A DNA stretch of 43,155 nt, taken from positions 1-43,155 of the forward strand of contig CAKRRN010000020.1 of NCBI GenBank assembly GCA_934394435.1, given 5' to 3'. Source of the DNA: an uncultured Bacteroidaceae bacterium (GTDB lineage Bacteria; Bacteroidota; Bacteroidia; Bacteroidales; Bacteroidaceae). This document shows positions 7,582 to 16,139 of the stretch, in pieces. Numbering within the stretch: the first letter of the stretch is position 1; each line of letters starts with the position of its first letter. The notes under the pieces were generated by a model that was given only the letters and a program-made list of their open reading frames with translations, was not told the DNA's origin and searched no databases. A program made the position numbers and the translations under genes.

Positions 7582-9627
7582 TTACCAGATGGTTACGCGC
7601 TTATTCTTTGGTACAAACATGGGATCGCTTTCCGTAATACCGAAAGCCTCGTACCATGCGTCAATATGAGGTAACTGTCCGTTCACACGCCATTTGCCTA
7701 ATTGGTGTGGGTCGCTCTTCACGCGTTTGCGTATCTCTTCGTCACGTATGTTCTGTCCCCATACGTTTGCATAAGCCAGGAAGAAACGCTGTGCTGGTGT
7801 AAAGCCATCTTTATCAGCCAAAGGAGCTTTTCCTGTTGCGTTCAAGAAAGCTTGGTAAGCAACCATCAGGCCACCGTGGTCTGCCATATTCTCTCCCAAG
7901 GTGAGAGATCCGTTAGCATGCAACCCTGGCAATACCTCAATGCTGTCGTGGAAAGCACGCATCACCTGGATACGTTCTTCAAAACGCTTGGTGTCTTCTG
8001 GCTTCCACCATGTCTTGAGGTTTCCATCCTTGTCATACTTCGAACCCTGGTCGTCGAAACCGTGAGTCATCTCATGTCCGATTACCACACCTATGGCACC
8101 ATAGTTGAAGGCATCATCGGCAGCCATGTCGAAGAATGGAGGCTGCAGGATACCAGCAGGGAAGCAAATCTCGTTGGTGGTGGGGTTGTAGTATGCATTG
8201 ACGGTTTGTGGAGTCATAAACCATTCATCTTTGTCTACGGGCTTGCCCAGATGTTTGCTAATCTGATCCTTGATGCTCCACTCGCGGCAGGCAAGTATAT
8301 TCAGCAAGTAGCTGTGTCCTATTTTCAGTGAACTGTAGTCTGTCCATTTGTTGGGATAACCAACTTTTACGTAGAATGCGTCAAGCTTTTCGCGTGCCAC
8401 TTTCTTGGTTTCTGGAGTCATCCAGTCCTGTACATCAATACGTTCGCCCAAAGCTTGCTGCAGATTTGAAACCAACTTCTCCATACGTTCTTTGGCTGCT
8501 GGTGGGAAATATTTGGCAACATAGAGTTGACCCAGTGCTTCTCCCAGACAATTCTCTACACTCTCTACAGCACGTTTCCAGCGAGGACGGTCTTGTGTCT
8601 TTCCGCTAAGGGTTGTTCCCCAGAAGTTAAAGGCAATACTCCGGCTTTCGTCATCAACGTAATTGGAGGCCATATCAATGGCGTGCCAGAGATAAACGTT
8701 TTGAAGTGCTTCTGGTTTTTCTTCGCTCAATACACGCTCTACCTCATGAATAGCTTCTGGCTGTCCCACAATCACTTCCTTGAGACCGCTTATTCCGAAA
8801 TTCTTGAAATATGCGTCCCATTGAATGCCAGGAAAATTCTTCTTGAGCTGTTCGTAAGACATCTTGTTGTAGTTGGCTTCTGGGTCGCGCAGTTCGGTCA
8901 TGCTTTTGCTTGCCTTAGCCAAACGTGTTTCGATACGCATTACATCTTGAGCCATGCGTGCGGCATCCTCCTTGCTGAAGCCCATATGAGCAGCCAGCTT
9001 CTGGATGTATTCCACATAAGCATTGCGTATCTTGACGGTTTCGGGATCTTGGTCAACATAGTAGTCTTTCTGTCCCAAGGTCAGTCCACCTTGCATGATG
9101 CTTAAGATGTTGTTTTTGGAATCTTTCTCGTCTGCACCGATAAAGAAACCGAAGAGTCCGTCTACGCCTTGTCTCTCCATGCGTGGCCATACATTTGAAA
9201 GCCACTCTGTGGTCACTTCTGGACTTGTTTGATATCCATCGCATGCCAAGAATCCCTCTATGTCTTCCATGCCATGCTCTTGCAGACTGGCAGAGTCCAT
9301 TGCTGAGTTATAGAGGTCTGCTATCTTCTGCTCGATGCTTCCCTGCTTGTTGTCGAGCGAAGCCACACTGTCGATGAGCGAGCGTAATTGCTTGTTGTTG
9401 TTTTCTTGTAGGATGTCGAAACTGCCAAAGCGGCTGTATTCATCGGTGAGAGGGTGACTCTTCTGCCATCCACCTGTAGCGTACATGTAAAAGTCGGCAC
9501 CAGGCTGGTAGGTGCTGTCCAGATTGGCAAGGTTGATGCCTGAACTCTCTTTCTGCCCTCCGTTTGTCTGACAAGATGCCAGAACTGCCGCGAAAGTTAG
9601 CGCGTGCAACATTATTTTTGCTTTCAT
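7582..9627 (-). CDS. M13 family zinc metallopeptidase lipoprotein (PepO/neprilysin-like)
   Basis: The 681 residues carry a lipobox signal (VLASC, Cys19), so the protein is probably anchored in the outer membrane or facing the periplasm. The zinc site HEMTH is at 518-522 and the third ligand in ENMAD at 579-583. The substrate-binding NAYYNPTTNEICFPAGIL stretch lies just upstream, and the C-terminal VNGQLPHIDAWYEAF block is typical of the family. Length matches bacterial PepO (about 630-690). It cleaves small peptides and is not expected to attack folded proteins. It is monocistronic: a hairpin follows it and a 309-base gap precedes it. Confidence 0.93.
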   Translation of the reverse strand: MKAKIMLHALTFAAVLASCQTNGGQKESSGINLANLDSTYQPGADFYMYATGGWQKSHPLTDEYSRFGSFDILQENNNKQLRSLIDSVASLDNKQGSIEQKIADLYNSAMDSASLQEHGMEDIEGFLACDGYQTSPEVTTEWLSNVWPRMERQGVDGLFGFFIGADEKDSKNNILSIMQGGLTLGQKDYYVDQDPETVKIRNAYVEYIQKLAAHMGFSKEDAARMAQDVMRIETRLAKASKSMTELRDPEANYNKMSYEQLKKNFPGIQWDAYFKNFGISGLKEVIVGQPEAIHEVERVLSEEKPEALQNVYLWHAIDMASNYVDDESRSIAFNFWGTTLSGKTQDRPRWKRAVESVENCLGEALGQLYVAKYFPPAAKERMEKLVSNLQQALGERIDVQDWMTPETKKVAREKLDAFYVKVGYPNKWTDYSSLKIGHSYLLNILACREWSIKDQISKHLGKPVDKDEWFMTPQTVNAYYNPTTNEICFPAGILQPPFFDMAADDAFNYGAIGVVIGHEMTHGFDDQGSKYDKDGNLKTWWKPEDTKRFEERIQVMRAFHDSIEVLPGLHANGSLTLGENMADHGGLMVAYQAFLNATGKAPLADKDGFTPAQRFFLAYANVWGQNIRDEEIRKRVKSDPHQLGKWRVNGQLPHIDAWYEAFGITESDPMFVPKNKRVTIW

Positions 9628-9936
9628 AGTGTTGATGTTTTGTCTTTTTCAACTATTCTTTCTCATGTAGTCCTCGTATTTCGGCAGACACCCAGTTTTG
9701 CTTAATTGGAGACTTATGTCTGTGTGGAATATAAGGGACTCTTTTCCAGAGTTGTTGCAAGACTTTGTTTGTTGTTTGTATAATGTTTATATTTAATTCG
9801 TACTCTCTCTAATGTGCGTAATTTCTTATCCTTTCTGTAAAGGTGTCAGATAGCTTTCTTTTTTTTTCTTCTTTTTCTCCTTATGGAAATTTGTTGTATG
9901 ATTTGAGTTGTGTGTTATTTGGAAGATGGGGTGGTG
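9628..9936. other. Gene-free interval between the ABC-F and M13 genes
   Basis: 309 bases holding the 3' side of the ABC-F gene and the upstream region of the M13 gene (both minus strand). It is T-rich on the plus strand (a T run near 9857-9868). I see no TAnnTTTG box in the M13 direction and no convincing terminator or RNA. Confidence 0.4.
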
Positions 9937-11943
9937 CTAATAGGAGGCTTCCAGCTCTTCCATTGCTTTTTCCCATTCTGTTTCCGCCTCGGCAAGTTGC
10001 TTCTTGAGGTTTGCGTGTTTGTCGAAGATGGCAGGATCGCTACAGCCCTCTGGAGTTGCCATCTGCTCCTCAAGAATGCTGATTGCTGCTTCCAGTTGCG
10101 TTACATGTGTCTCTGCTTCTGTCACAACCTTTTCCAGACGTTTCTGCTTACGCTGCAGGGCTTTCTGCTCTTCGTAACTCTGGGCACCAGTCTTGGCTGA
10201 TGTGGTCTCTTCCGTAGCGTTTCCTTTTGTGTTTGGATTGTCCTGCTCACGTATGGAAGAGGTGTTAAGTGAGGCGAGCGAATCCAGCTGTCGTGTTTGA
10301 AGGAAATCATATATGCCTCCCAGGTGTTCTCTCACCTTTTGATTCCCGAACTCATATACTTTAGTTACCAGTCCGTCCAGAAAGTCTCGGTCGTGGCTGA
10401 CCACGATGACGGTGCCGTCGAAGTCGCGTATGGCAGCCTTCAGGATGTCCTTCGAACGCATGTCCAGATGGTTGGTCGGCTCGTCTAAGATGAGGCAGTT
10501 GACAGGTTCGAGCAGTAGCTTAATCATGGCAAGGCGTGTGCGCTCTCCTCCGCTTAAGAACTTTACCTTCTTGTCGCTTGCTTCTCCTCCAAACATGAAT
10601 GCGCCCAAGATGTCTCTTATCTTGAGTCGTATGTCTCCTTTGGCAACACGGTCAATGGTATCGAAGACTGTGAGTTCTCCATCAAGTAGCTGTGCTTGAT
10701 TTTGTGCAAAGTAGCCTATCTGCACATTATGACCAATCTTGAGTTTGCCTGTATAGAATCCGCTTCCGTCTCCATTCGTCTCAGGATGGGCTGCAGAGTC
10801 CATGATACATTTTACCAGTGTGGTCTTTCCTTCTCCGTTGCGTCCCACAAAGGCAACTTTCTCACCTCTGTGTATTGTGAGGTTGACGTTACTGAAGATT
10901 ACATGCTCTGTCTCTTTGTTGTTGCGTGCAGGATAACTTTTAGTTACCTCCTCGCATATGACTGGATAGTCTCCACATCGTTGGCTACACGTGAATTTCA
11001 GCCTAAGGGCACTGTTGTCTATCTCGTCCACCTCGATAGGTACAATGCGTTCCAGCTGTTTAATACGACTCTGTACTTGTATGGCTTTGGTAGCTTGGTA
11101 ACGGAAGCGGTCGATGAAGGCTTTGATGTCTGCAATCTCCTTTTGCTGATTTTCGTAGGCGCGTAATTGCTGCTCACGGCGTTCTGCGCGTAGGTTGACA
11201 TATTCATCATATTTCACCTTATAGTCGTATACGCGTCCGCAGGAAATTTCGAGAGTACGATTCGTTACATTGTTTATGAAGGCACGGTCATGGCTTACCA
11301 GCACAACGGCTCCAGCCCGAGTAGTCAGAAACTGCTCCAGCCATTGTATGCTTTCTATGTCAAGGTGGTTAGTAGGCTCATCGAGCAATAGGACATCAGG
11401 ATGTCCCAACAATAGCTTTGCCAGTTCGATTCGCATGCGCCATCCTCCGCTGAACTCGCTTGTGGGGCGGTCAAGGTCTTCACGGCAGAATCCGAGTCCC
11501 TGTAGAGTGCGTTCCAATTCTGCTTGATAGTTCATTCCACCCATCATTTGGAATCTGTCATTCAGGTGCGAGAATCTCTCCACCAGAGCCATGTATTCCT
11601 CTGAATCGTAGTCCGTACGTTGAGCCAACTGTTCGTTAATGCTTTGTATCTGTTGCTCCATGTCACGTATGCCCTCAAAGGCTTTCTCTGCCTCTTCGCG
11701 CACGGTGTGTCCATCGCTCAGTACCATCACCTGTGGCAAGTAAGCTACTGTGGCATCGCGCGGTATGGATACGGTTCCTTCTGTGGGAGCTTGCAGCCCA
11801 GCTATCACTTTTAACATAGTACTCTTGCCTGCACCATTTTTTCCCACTAAGGCTATGCGGTCACGGTCGTTGATAACATAACTTACATCAGTAAACAGTG
11901 GCTTTGCGCTGAATTCTATGCTTAAATGGTCTATTGAAATCAT
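9937..11943 (-). CDS. ABC-F family ATP-binding protein
   Basis: A 668-residue protein with two ABC cassettes and no membrane segments. First cassette: Walker A GKNGAGKST (about residue 35), signature FSGGWRMR, Walker B LLLDEPTNHLD. Second cassette: Walker A GRNGEGKTT, signature LSGGERTR, Walker B LILDEPTNHLD. The linker between them is rich in charged helix, and the C-terminus (about 575-668) is a Lys/Glu-rich coiled coil like that of Uup or YheS. ABC-F proteins act on ribosomes, and some give antibiotic protection. This one looks like the housekeeping type, given the core-gene neighbours and no resistance context. It has its own -7 box upstream. Confidence 0.92.
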   Translation of the reverse strand: MISIDHLSIEFSAKPLFTDVSYVINDRDRIALVGKNGAGKSTMLKVIAGLQAPTEGTVSIPRDATVAYLPQVMVLSDGHTVREEAEKAFEGIRDMEQQIQSINEQLAQRTDYDSEEYMALVERFSHLNDRFQMMGGMNYQAELERTLQGLGFCREDLDRPTSEFSGGWRMRIELAKLLLGHPDVLLLDEPTNHLDIESIQWLEQFLTTRAGAVVLVSHDRAFINNVTNRTLEISCGRVYDYKVKYDEYVNLRAERREQQLRAYENQQKEIADIKAFIDRFRYQATKAIQVQSRIKQLERIVPIEVDEIDNSALRLKFTCSQRCGDYPVICEEVTKSYPARNNKETEHVIFSNVNLTIHRGEKVAFVGRNGEGKTTLVKCIMDSAAHPETNGDGSGFYTGKLKIGHNVQIGYFAQNQAQLLDGELTVFDTIDRVAKGDIRLKIRDILGAFMFGGEASDKKVKFLSGGERTRLAMIKLLLEPVNCLILDEPTNHLDMRSKDILKAAIRDFDGTVIVVSHDRDFLDGLVTKVYEFGNQKVREHLGGIYDFLQTRQLDSLASLNTSSIREQDNPNTKGNATEETTSAKTGAQSYEEQKALQRKQKRLEKVVTEAETHVTQLEAAISILEEQMATPEGCSDPAIFDKHANLKKQLAEAETEWEKAMEELEASY

Positions 11944-12039
11944 CCTTTTCTTTCTTTTCCTCTATCTCTCTCTCGCGCCCCTTTGCCTTCTCTTCATTTA
12001 TTTATTTGGGCAAAGACTGGGGCTGAATCAAATTTCATG

Positions 12040-12047
12040 CAAAGGTA
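12040..12047 (-). promoter_or_regulatory. -7 box for the ABC-F gene
   Basis: TACCTTTG on the minus strand, about 95 bases before the start codon, fits TAnnTTTG. The -33 element is not clear. Confidence 0.4.
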
Positions 12048-12167
12048 CTCATTATTTATTAGAAATCCGTAAGGTCCTGTTTCGAAATTAGCATTATCAG
12101 GAAACGGAATCTTGTCTGCTGCGGAAAAATATAGTTCGATAAGTGGACTTCTGTAGATTATTTTGTC

Positions 12168-12175
12168 TATCTTTG
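12168..12175 (+). promoter_or_regulatory. -7 box for the BspA-like gene
   Basis: TATCTTTG lies 50 bases before the ATG and matches TAnnTTTG. The upstream -33 region lacks a clear TTTG. Confidence 0.45.
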
Positions 12176-12225
12176 TAAGACCAACGTAGTGACCAACAAA
12201 CATTATTAACATAACATTTACGTAC

Positions 12226-13107
12226 ATGAAACGAGTAAGCACCCAGGCATGGATTCTGGCTCTGGCAATGGTCAGTATGTCCATGTTTACTAATTGCGGA
12301 AACAAGGATTCCCAAGGAAACAGCGACACGAATACCTCCGCTGTCAAAACGTCTAAGGCCACAAAGGAAAAGAAGCAAGACAAGGATATCTATTTCTATA
12401 GTAGTAAAGACCGTACAGACAAGAAACCTGTTGAGGCAGAGAAACTTGGATTTACGAGTCAGATAGGAAGTATCAATACTAAGGAATTCCAGGGAAACAC
12501 ACACATTCGCGAAGTTTGGTTAAGCCCCAGTATACAGCATGTGGCTGAGAGTGGATTCGAGGGATGTACCTCGCTCGAGCAAGTACACTTTCAGGGATTC
12601 GTGCCCGTTGTTAACGACCGTGCTTTCTTGGGATGCTCGGCTCTCAAGGGTATCAAAGCCAATGTATCCACGGTGGGACTTGATGCGTTCAAGGGCTGTA
12701 CGTCTCTTCAGTATGCAGATTTTGGTGATCAGATATGGTGGATTAGAGAAGGAGCTTTTGAGGGATGTACTTCGTTGAAGCGTATCATTCTGGCTATCAC
12801 CATGAAGAAAATGGATGATGGTGCCTTCACAGGATGTACGTCTGTGGAGGAGGTTACCATTCCTAATGATGTCAAGAATCGTATGTTTGGCATGTTTAGT
12901 GCACAGGATAAATTTAAGAAGGTGTATCTGCTTTCCACAGAATTTTATCCCATGCCGAAAAACTGCTCGCCTTCTAAAGGCTGTACACTCTATGTGCCCG
13001 ATGCCTTCCTTGACCAGTATCGCAAGGATAGCGGATGGAGTCAGTTTGGCAGCATAGAACCTCTAAGCAAAACAAAATACTACACAGCAGAAGGTCTTTG
13101 CAAGTAG
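12226..13107 (+). CDS. BspA-like leucine-rich-repeat (LRR_5) lipoprotein
   Basis: The 293 residues carry a lipoprotein signal (FTNC, Cys24), then a charged Ser/Thr/Lys linker to about residue 60. At least five LRR_5 repeats of about 23 residues follow, each with the hallmark F-x-GC-T/S-S-L/V (FEGCTSLEQV, FLGCSALKGI, FKGCTSLQYA, FEGCTSLKRI, FTGCTSVEEV). The last part (CTLYVPDAFLDQYRKDSGWSQF) is the usual capping motif of BspA-type proteins. Relatives bind host matrix proteins or mediate adhesion; here that is inference. The gene stands alone with its own promoter and a downstream hairpin. Confidence 0.88.
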   Translation: MKRVSTQAWILALAMVSMSMFTNCGNKDSQGNSDTNTSAVKTSKATKEKKQDKDIYFYSSKDRTDKKPVEAEKLGFTSQIGSINTKEFQGNTHIREVWLSPSIQHVAESGFEGCTSLEQVHFQGFVPVVNDRAFLGCSALKGIKANVSTVGLDAFKGCTSLQYADFGDQIWWIREGAFEGCTSLKRIILAITMKKMDDGAFTGCTSVEEVTIPNDVKNRMFGMFSAQDKFKKVYLLSTEFYPMPKNCSPSKGCTLYVPDAFLDQYRKDSGWSQFGSIEPLSKTKYYTAEGLCK

Positions 13108-13187
13108 AGGTGAGAAGACGGTCAAGTCTCTCGTGTACGACATGAGGTCTTGTATGTGACTCAACAGTTACTTGTATAGAGATATGT

Positions 13188-13239
13188 AGCTGGAGCAAAA
13201 GTGCTTGTTTTTCGGATGATAAGCATTTCTGCTCCAGCT
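13188..13239 (+). terminator. Long hairpin after the BspA-like gene
   Basis: Arms 13188-13206 and 13221-13239 pair over 19 positions with two mismatches (AGCTGGAGCA...TGCTCCAGCT) around a 14-base loop. It lies 80 bases after the stop codon in a 343-base gap. The run of T after it is short (TTTCTT). Confidence 0.5.
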
Positions 13240-13367
13240 TTCTTATGCTTCTGCTCGCGAGTGAAAAGGATGCTGATGTGCGGTGCCGACTTTGTGGTAG
13301 TGATACGTGAGCAGTAGTCTTAGCTCCCTTACGTAAGATGATAGGGTAAACTTTTTCTGCCTATTTC

Positions 13368-13398
13368 TTTGCCATGTTGTGGAAAAGCAGTACTTTTG
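13368..13398 (+). promoter_or_regulatory. Promoter of the small basic protein gene
   Basis: TTTG (13368-13371), 19 bases, then TACTTTTG (13391-13398) is an exact match to the Bacteroidetes housekeeping promoter. It would start a leader of about 45 bases before the ATG at 13451. Confidence 0.75.
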
Positions 13399-13450
13399 TA
13401 CGCTCAAAAGGCAGAAATAAGGATATACTAACCCATTAAATCATACAATT

Positions 13451-13540
13451 ATGCCAAACGGAAAGAAGCATAAGAGACACAAGATGTCCACGCACAAGCG
13501 CAAAAAGAGACTGAGAAAGAACAGACATAAGAGCAAGTAA
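13451..13540 (+). CDS. 29-residue basic protein, AURKAIP1/COX24 (mS38)-like ribosomal protein
   Basis: A 29-codon gene starting MPNGKKHKRHKMSTHKRK and ending NRHKSK, made almost wholly of Lys, Arg and His. The pattern K-M-x-x-H-K-R-K-K-R-L-R-K-N-R matches the mS38 (AURKAIP1/COX24) domain of mitochondrial small-subunit proteins and of very short bacterial proteins found near ribosome-related genes. I recall near-identical proteins upstream of the RNase E/G gene in Bacteroides. It probably binds rRNA in the ribosome. Support for expression is strong: a consensus promoter upstream and a strong intrinsic terminator 18 bases downstream. Which Bacteroidetes ribosomal position it fills is not shown here. 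Confidence 0.8.
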   Translation: MPNGKKHKRHKMSTHKRKKRLRKNRHKSK

Positions 13541-13558
13541 ACCTTCTCAGAAAAATAG

Positions 13559-13598
13559 CTCGGTGACAGCGTATTGCTCTGTCACCGAGTCTTTTTTT
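13559..13598 (+). terminator. Intrinsic terminator between the small basic protein gene and the RNase E/G gene
   Basis: CTCGGTGACAG (13559-13569) pairs perfectly with CTGTCACCGAG (13579-13589) around a 9-base loop, followed by seven T. It ends 18 bases before the RNase gene start, so RNase expression must come from read-through or processing, or from an unseen promoter. Confidence 0.85.
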
Positions 13599-13616
13599 AA
13601 GATAGAAAACCAGATT

Positions 13617-15191
13617 ATGACCAGCGAACTCTATATTGACGCACAGCCACAGAAGATATCCATTGCGCTTACCGAAGACAAACGCTTAGTGGAATATCAG
13701 GAAGAGGGACAGTCCGTCTCCTTCTCTGTGGGCAATATTTACCTGGCCAAGGTGCGTAAGCTCATGCCAGGACTCAACGCCTGCTTCGTGAACGTAGGAC
13801 ACGAGAGAGACGCCTTTTTGCATTATCTGGATCTTGGAAATCAATTCAATTCGTATGCCAAGTACCTTAAACAGGTGCTTAATGACAAGAAAAACTTGCC
13901 TGCCTTTGCAAAGGCTACAATGCTTCCTGATATGGATAAGGCCGGTAGCGTGCAGAATGTCCTTAAACAAGGGCAGGAATTGCTGGTGCAAATTGTAAAG
14001 GAACCCATCAGTACCAAAGGTCCTCGGTTGACTTGTGAAATTACTTTTCCAGGACGTTTCCTGGTACTTGTTCCTTTTGATAATAAAGTATCTGTCTCTA
14101 CCAAAATCAAAAGTTCGGAAGAGAGAGCAAGACTGAAGCAAACCATACAGAGCATCAAACCACATAATTGCGGTATTATCGTTCGTACTGTAGCTGAGGG
14201 AAAACGTGTGGCAGAACTGGACGCAGAGATGAAGGTGCTGGCTGCACGATGGGAGCAGACCTTACGTAATGCGCAGAAAGCCAAAGAGACCCCTACACTC
14301 ATCTATGAAGAGACAAGTCGCACTGTGGGGATGCTTAGAGACCTGTTTAACCCCAGTTATGAAAATATCTATGTCAATAGTGAGGATGTTTTCAACGAGG
14401 TTCGTAACTATGTGTCTATCATTGCGCCAGAGAAAGTGGAAGTGGTAAAACTCTATAAGGGGAAATTGCCCATATTCGACAATTTCGATATCACACGTCA
14501 GATAAAATCTGGCTTTGGACGTACTGTCTCCTACAAGCATGGGGCATACCTTATCATCGAACATACAGAGGCGCTCCATGTGGTAGATGTCAACAGCGGA
14601 AACCGTACACGCAACAAGGATGGACAGGAAGCCAATGCCCTTGACGTGAATCTCGGAGCTGCTGATGAGCTGGCTCGCCAGCTTCGTTTGCGCGATATGG
14701 GAGGCATCATCGTGGTAGACTTTATAGATATGAAACTTGCCGAGGACCGACAGAAACTTTATGAGCATATGTGCGAGAATATGAAGCGTGATCGCGCACG
14801 TCATAATATTTTGCCGCTCTCTAAATTCGGTCTTATGCAGATTACTCGCCAGCGTGTACGTCCTGTCATGGACGTGAAGGTGGACGAGGCGTGTCCCACT
14901 TGTCATGGAACGGGTACTATTAAAGGTAGTTTCCTTTTTGATAAGGTGCTTGAGGGCAAGATAGAACTACTCTGCTATAAGCTTGGTATCAAAAACTTCA
15001 CCCTGCATGTACATCCTTACGTGGCAGCTTATCTAAACCAAGGATTTCTCTCTATTAAGAAGCGCTGGCAATGGAAATTTGGGTTTGGAGTAAAGGTTAT
15101 CCCAAGCCAGAAACTGGCTTTCTTGCAATACGAATTCTACGATGCACAAGGACAGGAGATTGACTTGAAGGAGGAAGTGGAAATGCGTTAG
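13617..15191 (+). CDS. rng: Ribonuclease E/G family endoribonuclease
   Basis: The start is taken at ATG 13617 (MTSELYIDAQ), which fits the family; the upstream in-frame ATG lies inside the terminator stem. The protein has 524 residues. An N-terminal S1-like RNA-binding region (SVGNIYLAKVRKLMPGLNACFVNVG) is followed by the catalytic DNase I-like region with the two metal-binding Asp motifs VVDVNSG and IIVVDFIDM. The zinc-link Cys pair is in CPTCHGTG. Length and the absence of a long disordered tail place it with RNase G rather than full RNase E. It would process rRNA and mRNA in the cytoplasm. Its position after a ribosomal-type gene fits a role in ribosome maturation. Confidence 0.93.
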   Translation: MTSELYIDAQPQKISIALTEDKRLVEYQEEGQSVSFSVGNIYLAKVRKLMPGLNACFVNVGHERDAFLHYLDLGNQFNSYAKYLKQVLNDKKNLPAFAKATMLPDMDKAGSVQNVLKQGQELLVQIVKEPISTKGPRLTCEITFPGRFLVLVPFDNKVSVSTKIKSSEERARLKQTIQSIKPHNCGIIVRTVAEGKRVAELDAEMKVLAARWEQTLRNAQKAKETPTLIYEETSRTVGMLRDLFNPSYENIYVNSEDVFNEVRNYVSIIAPEKVEVVKLYKGKLPIFDNFDITRQIKSGFGRTVSYKHGAYLIIEHTEALHVVDVNSGNRTRNKDGQEANALDVNLGAADELARQLRLRDMGGIIVVDFIDMKLAEDRQKLYEHMCENMKRDRARHNILPLSKFGLMQITRQRVRPVMDVKVDEACPTCHGTGTIKGSFLFDKVLEGKIELLCYKLGIKNFTLHVHPYVAAYLNQGFLSIKKRWQWKFGFGVKVIPSQKLAFLQYEFYDAQGQEIDLKEEVEMR

Positions 15192-15212
15192 AAGTATTTC
15201 CTTATAATACAG

Positions 15213-15268
15213 GAGTCCACATTCATATAGGAAAAACATTCCTTGCGGATGTGGATTCTTTTTTTTTC
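15213..15268 (+). terminator. Intrinsic terminator of the RNase E/G gene
   Basis: GAGTCCACAT (15213-15222) pairs with ATGTGGATTC (15249-15258), 10 pairs including one G-U, followed by ten T. Confidence 0.8.
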
Positions 15269-15290
15269 TTCTGGATGTTTTTTTTTGGAG

Positions 15291-15490
15291 GGGGCACTCA
15301 ATAAACCAGGGGAACTTTCGGACACAATTCATAGACATTACCTGTACTTACAAGTCAGCTTATTTGTCAGTACAAAGCACATAATAATAAGACCTATACA
15401 AAATGGCTCTGTTAATTTCCCCAGTTAGAGAAAAATATTTCCCCAGTTAGAAAAAAGAAAAAAGACTACTATCGTCGTCCACTATTTCTG
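15291..15490 (+). repeat. Modular intergenic repeat, copy A
   Basis: About 200 bases that align at very roughly 80% by eye with the reverse complement of 32168-32425. Landmarks in order: ATAAACCAGGGGAA, CGGACACAA, a hairpin GTACTTACAA...TTTGTCAGTAC, ATAATAATAAG, and two direct copies of TTTCCCCAGTTAGA followed by an A/G-rich run and GTCCACTATT. No coding potential is seen. Confidence 0.7.
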
Positions 15491-15561
15491 TTTTACAAAA
15501 ATCAGATAGTGCGTCTATCATTTTACCGTTTATACCATGAGAAAACGTATCTTCGGAAATC

Positions 15562-15664
15562 AATAAAAGTCACTTTAAAAAGTAACACTATAATGCTTGC
15601 CCATTTAATACTATATTCAATGGGCATTTAATACGTATTACTTGAATTACTTGCCCATTGTTAA
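15562..15664 (+). repeat. Palindrome cluster A
   Basis: A leader (15562-15585) containing CTTTAAAAAGTAA is nearly the same as the leader at 42871-42895. It is followed by TGCCCATT (15598), AATGGGCA (15619) and TGCCCATT (15652), with the 12-base perfect palindrome TAATACGTATTA between. The last unit contains TTACTTGCCCATTG, close to TTACTTGGCCAATG at 42946. Confidence 0.55.
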
Positions 15665-15840
15665 TACCTAATACCTAATACTTATTACTTATATATGTTC
15701 CCTTACCATCCATCCTTGCTTGAAATTATTAGCCTGTCCCCACTAAATTCCTGCTGATTTAATTTACTCTTTTGCATACCAATCAGTATTACTAAATTTA
15801 TTTTTTTTCTTTAGCCTTGCCTCATAACGTCTTTGCTCCG

Positions 15841-15881
15841 TTCGCTTCTCATATAATTCTTACATCCCGAACGCATCCCGA
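15841..15881 (+). repeat. Short direct repeat with CCCGA-RCGCATCCCGA core, copy 1
   Basis: CCCGAACGCATCCCGA at 15866-15881 recurs as CCCGAGCGCATCCCGA at 31966-31981, preceded in both places by TCGCTTCT about 28-33 bases upstream. Confidence 0.5.
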
Positions 15882-15973
15882 AAGGGGATTAAGAGTTAGA
15901 AGTTGTGATTTTGTTTCTCAGATTTGTTGCTTACCTTCAAGTGTTTCCCTTGGGGTGTTTGCCAAGTGAAATT

Positions 15974-16052
15974 ATAGGCAAAGGTGAAACTTTCTTTCTT
16001 GTCTTTCTCGCTTTTGCAGAGAACGAAAGCAATCCGTCTGACCTTTGCCTAT
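15974..16052. repeat. Perfect 12-base inverted repeat beyond the 3' end of pheS
   Basis: ATAGGCAAAGGT (15974-15985) and ACCTTTGCCTAT (16041-16052) are exact reverse complements 55 bases apart. It may close a structured 3' region of the pheS transcript. There is no adjoining U tract. Confidence 0.45.
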
Positions 16053-16139
16053 CTCTTATGTTTTCTTCTCTCCCTCTCCATGTGTTATTTTTTGTGCAGC
16101 GTGTGTGAGTGAGAGAATGTGTTTTTGCTTTTTTATGCG

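Larger units (their letters stand above)
15192..16139. other. 948-bp gene-free, repeat-rich interval
   Basis: No credible coding region is visible; a 67-codon open frame at 15905-16108 has no family features. It holds the RNase terminator (15213-15268), copy A of a modular repeat (15291-15490), a palindrome cluster (15562-15664), a short tandem of TAATACC-like heptamers (15661-15690), a 41-base direct repeat (15841-15881, second copy at 31938-31981), and a perfect 12-base inverted repeat (15974-16052). It is AT-rich compared with the flanking genes. Confidence 0.6.

Noticed and set aside
7702..8331. 209-codon open frame opposite the M13 peptidase gene
   Set aside because: Antisense shadow; no family pattern, while the minus-strand frame is a complete known family. 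Similar shadows at 14262-14906, 24033-24593 and 39400-40308 were left out for the same reason.
15905..16108. 67-codon hydrophobic open frame
   Set aside because: It spans an inverted repeat and lacks a promoter or recognisable motif.
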